The translations under genes and the position numbers were made by a program. The notes below the pieces were generated by a model that saw only the letters and a list, made by a program, of their open reading frames with translations, ran no database searches and was not told where the DNA came from. 13,461 nucleotides of DNA, taken from the NCBI GenBank assembly GCA_012719015.1, contig JAAYBE010000217.1, positions 1 to 13,461 of the forward strand, in the 5' to 3' direction. Source of the DNA: Actinomycetota bacterium (lineage in GTDB: Bacteria; Actinomycetota; Thermoleophilia; UBA2241). Numbering within the stretch: the first letter of the stretch is position 1; every line of letters begins with the position of its first letter. Of the stretch, positions 7,551-13,461 are shown one piece after another.

Positions 7551-7624
7551 AGAAACCGCTCAACCCTGACAACCTGGGTCGTCGAGAGACGTCCTCCCGC
7601 GTCGCACATGAAGAGATGGCACCG

Positions 7625-8425
7625 TCATGCGCCTCCAGCAAACGCTTTTTCCTCCAGGGCCTTCAGATGGCCACGAATAGATGAGGCATCGGGATAGACC
7701 GCTGAAGCCCCCTCGAGGTGGCCTTCAACGATGGAGTAGTGGGGCGACAGCGGACCCCACGGCACAGATCCATCCTCGGCTGCAGGCTCGGACGATGATG
7801 TGGCCAGCGTGTGGCGTGCGTCGATGCGCCACTCGCCGTGTTCCTGTATCAGACGGTATTCTTCTACCGTCCACGACTGAGGACCGCTGCCCTCGGTCGT
7901 AACGTCGCCCACCCACGAATAGGTCCAAACGATAGCAGTGTCGCCATCCTGCTGCTTCAGCATGCCAGCCATCAGTCGTTGCTCTCGATCAATGCAGAGT
8001 GGAGCCTCTGGGCCGTTGTATAGGCCGGCTTCCACAACATCAGACAACAACACGTCTTGGGCGTGCCGCTCTTGATAGGCCTTCGAGCAAAACGCAGTCA
8101 GACGCTCGGCATGAGCACGATCCATAGAATCCCTGACCGATGGAGGGAGAATCGCTACCGGAGATCGTTCCTCGTCGACCGTCGGCCTGGTGGACATCTC
8201 TTCAAGGTCGGCCAACTTGGCTTTGACTACGTCAACAGCACTAGCAGGAATGGTAGACTGGCGCGCTTCCGCCGCTTGGAAGTCCCTGATCACAGAAAGC
8301 GTCTCCGCTTCATTCGCATCGGCAGAACCCTCCGCAGACAAGAGCATCATCAGGGCTACAGCCAGTGTGACCACCACAGCACAAGCAATCGACACTCGGC
8401 GTTTTCGAGATCTCAGCAATTCCAT
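7625..8425 (-). CDS. Membrane-anchored or secreted island protein, NTF2-like-looking segment, function unknown
   Basis: 266 aa from ATG 8425. That start is preferred over ATG 8434 because the AGAAGGGG site (8442-8435) is 9 nt from the inner ATG and directly abuts the outer one. An arginine/lysine-rich N-terminus precedes a hydrophobic segment (about residues 10-29), so the protein is exported or anchored with its bulk outside. The middle contains two cysteines (near FCSKAYQE and PLCIDRE) that might form a disulfide. The stretch WTVEEYRLIQEHGEWRID looks like the last strands of an NTF2-like fold, which resembles what precedes the amidase in some longer Amidase_6 proteins as I recall them. I do not recognise the family as a whole. 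It lies 74 nt after the amidase gene on the same strand, suggesting co-transcription and a shared task at the cell surface. Its GC is lower than that of the chromosome. Confidence 0.7.
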   Translation of the reverse strand: MELLRSRKRRVSIACAVVVTLAVALMMLLSAEGSADANEAETLSVIRDFQAAEARQSTIPASAVDVVKAKLADLEEMSTRPTVDEERSPVAILPPSVRDSMDRAHAERLTAFCSKAYQERHAQDVLLSDVVEAGLYNGPEAPLCIDREQRLMAGMLKQQDGDTAIVWTYSWVGDVTTEGSGPQSWTVEEYRLIQEHGEWRIDARHTLATSSSEPAAEDGSVPWGPLSPHYSIVEGHLEGASAVYPDASSIRGHLKALEEKAFAGGA

Positions 8426-8499
8426 CTTAGGCATCCCCTTCTCGCTGCATTCATGAACCGAAAGAGCACTCGTAATTCGTCATCGGCAAGAACTCTAAA

Positions 8500-9201
8500 T
8501 CACGGTGCATACACGAGTGTGTTCACCTGTACGAAATGCTTCTTGCGCTCGATTGATCCCACTCTTTCACGCAGGTTAATGAGATTTGGGTGTCGCCATA
8601 TCTCGCCTTCCGTACGGTCTACCTTGCATGTACCGAATGGCTTACTTCCGTAGTAGCTCTGAACGTGCCTCGCATAAATCATGCCCACATGATAGTAGTC
8701 GTTCGAACACTCCCCAGTCTCCTCATTATCCACGGAATGGTGGTAAAAAACTACATGCCCTCCATACCATCGCTGGTCTTCGTCCGGAGCGACAGAACAA
8801 CGGTGACGAGTAATCCTTACCCAATCGTTTCCTTGAGGAGGATAGCCGTTGAAGTGATTGCGGAACTCATGGACGTTTACCCAACTTGGTGATCGATACA
8901 TAAGAACCACCGACGATCCCCAACTATCTGGGTCACTCCAGAATGCCTGAACGTCGTAGTATCCGTAGTGACGAAACGGAACTCCGGCGCCCTTTCTATA
9001 TGCAAGAGATACCAGACAAGTACACACTGGATCGTAGTAGGTCCCAGAGTACAGATCGTCGTCATAGTGCGCCTGCACCCAATCACGTGCATTTTCCTTG
9101 TGGAAGGCATATGCGCCAGCAGATGTCGGACAGAGAACGAACAGAAGCAAGATGAACAACCCTGCCACGCAAAAGCCGCCCGCCCGAGAACAATTCGGCA
9201 T
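8500..9201 (-). CDS. Secreted Amidase_6 (NlpC/P60-like) cysteine peptidase
   Basis: 233 aa. Residues 1-30 are a signal peptide (hydrophobic core CVAGLFILLLFVL, likely cleavage after SAGA). The mature part follows the putative amidase family PF12671. ARDWVQAHYD is followed by a nucleophile motif DPVCTCLVS (C60, corresponding to DCTNFVS in relatives), then SPSWVNVHEFRNHF (compare W-x-N-x-x-x-F-x-N), GHVVFYHHS and YYHVGMIY with H171 as the catalytic histidine. Such enzymes are predicted to cut amide bonds in cell-wall peptides or related substrates outside the cell; the actual substrate is unknown. Further cysteines (C135, C165, C192) could form disulfides. The start is supported by GGGAGGGG just upstream of the ATG. 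It is the first gene of the two-gene island operon, and its A/T-rich codon use points to transfer. Confidence 0.82.
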   Translation of the reverse strand: MPNCSRAGGFCVAGLFILLLFVLCPTSAGAYAFHKENARDWVQAHYDDDLYSGTYYDPVCTCLVSLAYRKGAGVPFRHYGYYDVQAFWSDPDSWGSSVVLMYRSPSWVNVHEFRNHFNGYPPQGNDWVRITRHRCSVAPDEDQRWYGGHVVFYHHSVDNEETGECSNDYYHVGMIYARHVQSYYGSKPFGTCKVDRTEGEIWRHPNLINLRERVGSIERKKHFVQVNTLVYAP

Positions 9202-9269
9202 GGCCCCTCCCTTGTCGAATCCCTATCGATCTTGGTCTGACACCAACGACAGGATTGCGAGCTGACTGT

Positions 9270-9298
9270 CCTTTACATCATGAGCGGACAGATGTCAA
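9270..9298 (-). promoter_or_regulatory. Promoter of the island operon
   Basis: On the minus strand a perfect -35 TTGACA (9298-9293) is followed at 17 nt by TAAAGG (9275-9270), a weak -10. The start would lie near 9263, leaving a leader of about 60 nt before the amidase ATG at 9201. The consensus -35 contrasts with the weak -35 elements of the chromosomal genes here. Confidence 0.4.
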
Positions 9299-9299
9299 G

Positions 9300-9730
9300 T
9301 CGCTGCGACCAGTGCCGACAGGTAGAGGCTCGCGAGGCTGCGAGTCGGGGCGAAGCGGCAATGCACGAATGAGTCCCGCGGGTGGCCTCACAGACGTCGC
9401 GCTAGGCTTGAGTCGTCCGCTTCACTTGGGCGACACGTCGCGGTCGGCACGCGGCGCTCGCGCTTCTGCGGGCGACGCCTCGACGGCTTGCACAACGACC
9501 CCTGTCCCGGCTGACCGCGCACAGTCTCCGACACCAAGGCTGAGAGCATGATAATGAGGACCCTGGAGGAGCCTACGCCGGGCGCGACCTACTGATCGAC
9601 ACTCTCGATGGGTGGAGACCACCGCCATGAGTCAGTCAGCAGTGAGCCGCATCTGACGAGCGTTTTGCTCCGAGGCCAGATGCCACATCAGCGACCTTGC
9701 CTCTCGCCACCGCGCTGCGGAGTGAGGGAA
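9300..9730. other. Non-coding right end of the island, no gene recognised
   Basis: Short frames exist on both strands (for example 9255-9551 plus and 9628-9422 minus), but none has a plausible start signal, a recognisable motif or protein-like composition. GC rises here relative to the gene-bearing part, especially at 9320-9520. The stretch could be the relic of a recombinase or an older insertion, but I see no diagnostic residues. It ends at the second copy of the SRP RNA 3' repeat. Confidence 0.5.
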
Positions 9731-9831
9731 AGCGGTAAGCAGGCCATTCCATGTGCCGCAGGGTCGCCTGGCCGGAGCTTGCTCGCGACGAGGACGCTCG
9801 GAGGACGTGCTTCGACGGCGGGTGCGCGGCC
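9731..9831 (+). repeat. Direct repeat, copy 2: orphan 3' fragment of the SRP RNA
   Basis: 99 of 101 bases match 7369-7469. The 5' two thirds of the RNA are absent, so it cannot form an SRP RNA. The a at 9788 would disrupt the helix-5 pair formed in the intact gene by C7297 and G7426, fitting loss of selection here. The downstream pyrimidine-rich run (9832-9845) fits the original 3' flank and terminator of the SRP RNA gene, so this is probably the chromosomal end of the pre-insertion gene. Confidence 0.92.
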
Positions 9832-9845
9832 GTTCTTCTCCTTTC
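9832..9845 (+). terminator. Probable ancestral terminator tract of the SRP RNA gene
   Basis: The sequence gttcttctccttt directly follows the end of the orphan SRP RNA fragment. In the pre-insertion gene, the closing helix of the RNA followed by this T-rich tract would have acted as an intrinsic terminator. The intact copy is now followed by island sequence instead (actctttgac). Confidence 0.35.
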
Positions 9846-9881
9846 GGCATGCGTCCGTGCCTTGGCGACCGCGGCGCAGGG

Positions 9882-9887
9882 TAGACT
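9882..9887 (+). promoter_or_regulatory. -10 element of the LOG-family gene, predicted leaderless
   Basis: TAGACT ends 8 nt before ATG 9896, so the start site should fall 1-2 nt before the start codon. No purine-rich ribosome binding site lies between them. The -35 is unclear; TTGGCG at 9862-9867 gives a spacer of only 14 nt. Confidence 0.5.
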
Positions 9888-9895
9888 AGCCGCCT

Positions 9896-10738
9896 ATGAA
9901 GAAGCGCCCCTCCGACCAGCAATCATCCAGCCCTGCGCGGAACGAGCGCCCCGATCCGCTCGCCTACGAGGACGAGCGCTTCCTCGAGAGCGACGACGGG
10001 CGGCCGCTGCGCATCCTCTCGGAGTACCTGCGGCCGCTCGGCGTGTTCCGGCGCCGCAAGGTTCACGACACGATCGTGTTCTTCGGATCCGCCCGCATCG
10101 CCGAGACGGGCCCGTTCAGCGAGTACTACGCCGACGCCCGGGAGCTGTCGCGGCTGGTCACCGAGTGGTCGGCCGGGCTCCCGAGCCCGGCCCACCGCTC
10201 CATCGTCTGCACCGGCGGCGGGCCGGGCGTCATGGAGGCCGCCAACCGCGGCGCCCGCGACGCCGGCGGCCGCAGCATCGGCCTCAACATCGGCCTTCCT
10301 CACGAGCAGCGGCCCAACGAGTTCATCAGCGACGGTCTCTCGTTCGAGTTCCGCTACTTCTTCATGCGCAAGCTGTGGTTCGCGTATCTCGCCCGGGCAG
10401 CCGTGGTGTTCCCGGGCGGCTTCGGCACCATGGACGAGCTGTTCGAGGTCCTCACGCTGTCGCAGACCGGCAAGATACACCCGCCGCTGGCCACCCTGCT
10501 CTATGGAACCAGGTATTGGAACGAGATCATCGACTTCGACGCGCTGGCGCGGCACGGCATGATCGACGAGGACGACCTGAAGCTGCTGCACTTCGTCGAT
10601 TCGCCCGCCGAGGCGCTGGCCGTGCTGCGGCGCCTGCTGCGCCCGCAGGACGAGCCCGAGGAGGGCCCGGCGCTCGCCAGGTCGGTCACGCCCGAGGATG
10701 CGACGGAGGCCCGGCCTCCGGAGAAGGACCAATCGTGA
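9896..10738 (+). CDS. LOG family (TIGR00730-like) Rossmann-fold protein
   Basis: 280 aa, cytosolic. The core (about 57-245) has the family signatures: a first strand TIVFFGSARI, GGGPGVMEAANRGA (107-120) and PGGFGTMDE (173-181), which form the nucleotide-binding and active site. Members studied elsewhere cleave nucleoside 5'-monophosphates to a free base and ribose 5-phosphate (the plant cytokinin-activating LOG enzymes and bacterial PpnN). They were long misannotated as lysine decarboxylases. A 55-residue charged N-terminal extension and a 35-residue acidic C-terminal tail flank the domain and may be disordered. The ATG lies 8 nt from a -10 element with no ribosome binding site, so translation is probably leaderless. 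It sits 63 nt before dnaX, which has its own promoter. Confidence 0.9.
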   Translation: MKKRPSDQQSSSPARNERPDPLAYEDERFLESDDGRPLRILSEYLRPLGVFRRRKVHDTIVFFGSARIAETGPFSEYYADARELSRLVTEWSAGLPSPAHRSIVCTGGGPGVMEAANRGARDAGGRSIGLNIGLPHEQRPNEFISDGLSFEFRYFFMRKLWFAYLARAAVVFPGGFGTMDELFEVLTLSQTGKIHPPLATLLYGTRYWNEIIDFDALARHGMIDEDDLKLLHFVDSPAEALAVLRRLLRPQDEPEEGPALARSVTPEDATEARPPEKDQS

Positions 10739-10786
10739 ACCTGCCAGCCGGGGACCAGCGCGACCTGCTCCTGCGCACAGCCGGGG

Positions 10787-10792
10787 TACACT
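10787..10792 (+). promoter_or_regulatory. -10 element of dnaX, predicted leaderless
   Basis: TACACT ends 9 nt before ATG 10802. The flanking bases (GGGGTACACTAGCC) closely match those before the LOG gene (AGGGTAGACTAGCC), so this looks like a recurrent core promoter. No clear -35 and no ribosome binding site are present. The start site should lie 2-3 nt before the ATG. Confidence 0.5.
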
Positions 10793-10801
10793 AGCCATCC
10801 G

Positions 10802-12664
<1,863 letters not shown>

Positions 12665-12675
12665 GGAGAGACCAC

Positions 12676-13002
12676 ATGGCCAACCCGCAGTACAACAAGA
12701 TGATGAAGCAGGTCCAGGAGATGCAGCGCAAGATGGCGCAGGCGCAGGAGGAACTCGCCGTCGAGACCGTGGAGGCCAGCGCCGGCGGCGGCATGGTGAC
12801 CGTGGTCATCACCGGTGCGCTCGAGGTCAGAGAAGTGCGCATCAACCCGGACGCCGTGGACCCCGAGGACGTCGAGATGCTCCAGGACCTCGTCGTCGCC
12901 GCCACCAACGAGGCGCTCCGCGCCGCCCAGGACCTCGCCAGCACCAAGCTGGGCGGCGCCACCGGCGGCATCGACCTGCCCAACATCCCCGGCCTCTTCT
13001 GA
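12676..13002 (+). CDS. ybaB: YbaB/EbfC family nucleoid-associated protein
   Basis: 108 aa, the usual length of the family. The N-terminal coiled-coil helix (YNKMMKQVQEMQRKMAQAQEEL) is followed by the beta strands VEASAGGGMVTVVITGALEVREVRINP and the conserved C-terminal helix (DLVVAATNEALRAAQDLASTKLG), ending IDLPNIPGLF. EbfC proteins form dimers that bind DNA and coat the nucleoid; a link to recombination is inferred from the constant neighbourhood with recR. The ribosome binding site aggagag (12664-12670) overlaps the dnaX stop and lies 5 nt before the ATG, so translation follows dnaX on the same message. Confidence 0.95.
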   Translation: MANPQYNKMMKQVQEMQRKMAQAQEELAVETVEASAGGGMVTVVITGALEVREVRINPDAVDPEDVEMLQDLVVAATNEALRAAQDLASTKLGGATGGIDLPNIPGLF

Positions 13003-13038
13003 CGCCGCCGGCCACCCGGCTCGACTCGTCCGGCTGGT

Positions 13039-13067
13039 TTGCAGGCACCAATCGGCGCGTTTAGAAT
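13039..13067 (+). promoter_or_regulatory. Promoter between ybaB and recR with no adjacent gene
   Basis: TTGCAG (13039-13044), a 17-nt spacer and TAGAAT (13062-13067): the best -35/-10 pair in the chromosomal part of the window. The start would be near 13074. The next gene, recR, begins 250 nt further on and has its own promoter, so this one may serve a small RNA or a long recR leader. Confidence 0.55.
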
Positions 13068-13072
13068 GTGAA

Positions 13073-13166
13073 TATCGGACTCGAAGTGTCCGGTAAACGG
13101 GCCGATGCGCCCGTCGCCCGCCCGCCCCGGCGCAGACCAGGAGCGGGCGCCGGCACCGTCGGCCGG
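13073..13166 (+). ncRNA. Candidate structured RNA between ybaB and recR
   Basis: Four hairpins follow one another from the predicted start. 13073-13080 pairs with 13088-13095 (8 bp, one G-U). 13097-13102 pairs with 13109-13114 (6 bp). 13119-13125 pairs with 13143-13149 (7 bp). 13150-13154 pairs with 13162-13166 (5 bp). No known RNA family is recognised, and no clear intrinsic terminator follows, so it could also be the leader of recR. GC-rich sequence folds readily, which weakens the case; the strong promoter and the unusually long interval (13003-13321) support it. Confidence 0.3.
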
Positions 13167-13204
13167 CCAGCAGTCCCGCGAAGCTGAAAGAGCCTCCCTT
13201 CGCG

Positions 13205-13233
13205 TTGCCGCTGCGGGCCAAAGCGAGTACACT
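13205..13233 (+). promoter_or_regulatory. recR: Promoter of recR
   Basis: TTGCCG (13205-13210), a 17-nt spacer and TACACT (13228-13233). The start would be near 13240, giving a leader of about 80 nt. The -10 hexamer is the same as that of dnaX. Confidence 0.55.
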
Positions 13234-13247
13234 CCCTAGTTGGTCTG

Positions 13248-13269
13248 CGGGCGCCGGGAACGGCGCCCG
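13248..13269 (+). repeat. Hairpin in the recR leader
   Basis: A perfect 8-bp stem: 13248-13255 (cgggcgcc) pairs with 13262-13269 (ggcgcccg), with a 6-nt loop. It starts about 8 nt after the predicted start of the recR mRNA. No T-run follows. It may stabilise the 5' end; no known regulator is recognised. Confidence 0.35.
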
Positions 13270-13321
13270 AATCATGCACATGAGTTGTATAGCGAGTCAT
13301 GCCCAAGGGGACTCAGCGCGA

Positions 13322-13461
13322 ATGTATGCACCGCCGGTCGAACGCCTGATCACGGAGCTCTCCAAGCTCCCGGGCATCGGCCCCCGTACCGCCCAGCGCC
13401 TGACGTTCCACTTGCTGCGGCAGCGCCCGGAAGAGGTCCTTCCGCTGGCCGAGGCGATCAC
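13322..13461 (+). CDS. recR: Recombination protein RecR, N-terminal part (cut by the window end)
   Basis: 46 residues are visible, starting MYAPPVERLITELSKLPGIGPRTA. This is the RecR N-terminus with its helix-hairpin-helix (LPGIGPRTAQRL), which binds DNA. RecR works with RecO and RecF to load RecA on gapped DNA. ATG 13322 is chosen because relatives begin MYxPP; aaggggac (13305-13312) is 9 nt upstream. The frame stays open upstream to ATG 13280 and ATG 13274, but those add sequence not typical of the family. The zinc finger and Toprim domains lie beyond the window. It completes the dnaX-ybaB-recR order, although a 319-nt gap with two promoters separates it from ybaB. Confidence 0.93.
   Translation, partial: MYAPPVERLITELSKLPGIGPRTAQRLTFHLLRQRPEEVLPLAEAI

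Larger units (their letters stand above)
7470..9730. mobile_element. Genomic island integrated in the SRP RNA gene
   Basis: A segment of about 2.26 kb bounded by the 101-bp direct repeat. Its base composition differs from its surroundings: for example 8701-8760 has 29 of 60 G or C, against 41 of 60 in 2641-2700. It holds two minus-strand secreted-protein genes (8425-7625 and 9201-8500) and a promoter, plus non-coding ends at 7470-7624 and 9300-9730. It separates SRP RNA from the LOG-dnaX-ybaB-recR block. No integrase, transposase or terminal inverted repeats are visible. Site-specific integration with restoration of the RNA 3' end is the best explanation. Tandem duplication followed by replacement, or homologous recombination between SRP RNA copies, are alternatives. 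Confidence 0.75.

Noticed and set aside
9326..9345. Short near-tandem sequence gaggctcgc/gaggctgcg
   Set aside because: Only two imperfect 9-bp copies, below what chance gives in GC-rich DNA; not a CRISPR or an integron site.
9255..9551. 98-codon plus-strand frame at the island right end
   Set aside because: No ribosome binding site, and a Ser/Arg/Ala-rich composition without motif. The plus-strand frames over the two minus-strand island genes were rejected for the same reasons.
13274..13321. Longer recR start at ATG 13274 or 13280
   Set aside because: The frame is open, but the added residues do not resemble RecR N-termini, whereas MYAPPVERL from 13322 does.

Overview
The window is a stretch of high-GC bacterial chromosome. 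The GC content, -10 elements of the form TAnnnT, several start codons with almost no untranslated leader, and the gene families suggest a deep-branching actinobacterium-like lineage. This is an inference; there is no 16S rRNA in the window. The SRP RNA is the long, Alu-domain type also found in Bacillus.

Layout. Positions 1-103 hold the tail of an unknown gene and a strong hairpin terminator. Positions 194-1820 encode a DHA2-type 14-TM drug efflux transporter whose reading frame is broken at two places, each repaired by one extra base. Positions 2134-4818 encode a Pat/PatZ-like protein: ADP-forming acyl-CoA synthetase fused to a C-terminal GNAT acetyltransferase. Convergent to it, and overlapping its 3' end, is an M28 zinc peptidase with a multi-TM membrane domain (7114-4793, minus strand). 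Divergent from the peptidase is the SRP RNA gene (about 7200-7469).

From 9896 on the window carries a widely conserved replication and repair neighbourhood: a LOG/TIGR00730 Rossmann protein, dnaX (DNA polymerase III gamma/tau), ybaB/ebfC and the start of recR. In many bacteria the SRP RNA gene sits directly before dnaX-ybaB-recR.

The most interesting structure is what separates SRP RNA from that block here. A roughly 2.3-kb segment of visibly lower GC (about 7470-9730) is flanked by a 101-bp direct repeat (7369-7469 and 9731-9831, 99/101 identical). The repeat is exactly the last 101 nt of the SRP RNA, ending at the last base of its closing helix. This is the footprint expected when an element integrates inside a structural RNA gene and restores its 3' end, as known for tRNA and tmRNA genes, but here in SRP RNA. 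The segment carries two secreted-protein genes on the minus strand: a signal-peptide Amidase_6 (NlpC/P60-like cysteine peptidase) and a membrane-anchored protein with an NTF2-like-looking segment. No integrase is recognisable, so the element is either mobilised in trans or decayed.

Other points: -10 hexamers lie 6-9 nt before the ATGs of the M28 peptidase, LOG and dnaX genes, implying leaderless mRNAs. A good promoter with no gene of its own lies between ybaB and recR and precedes a string of hairpins.
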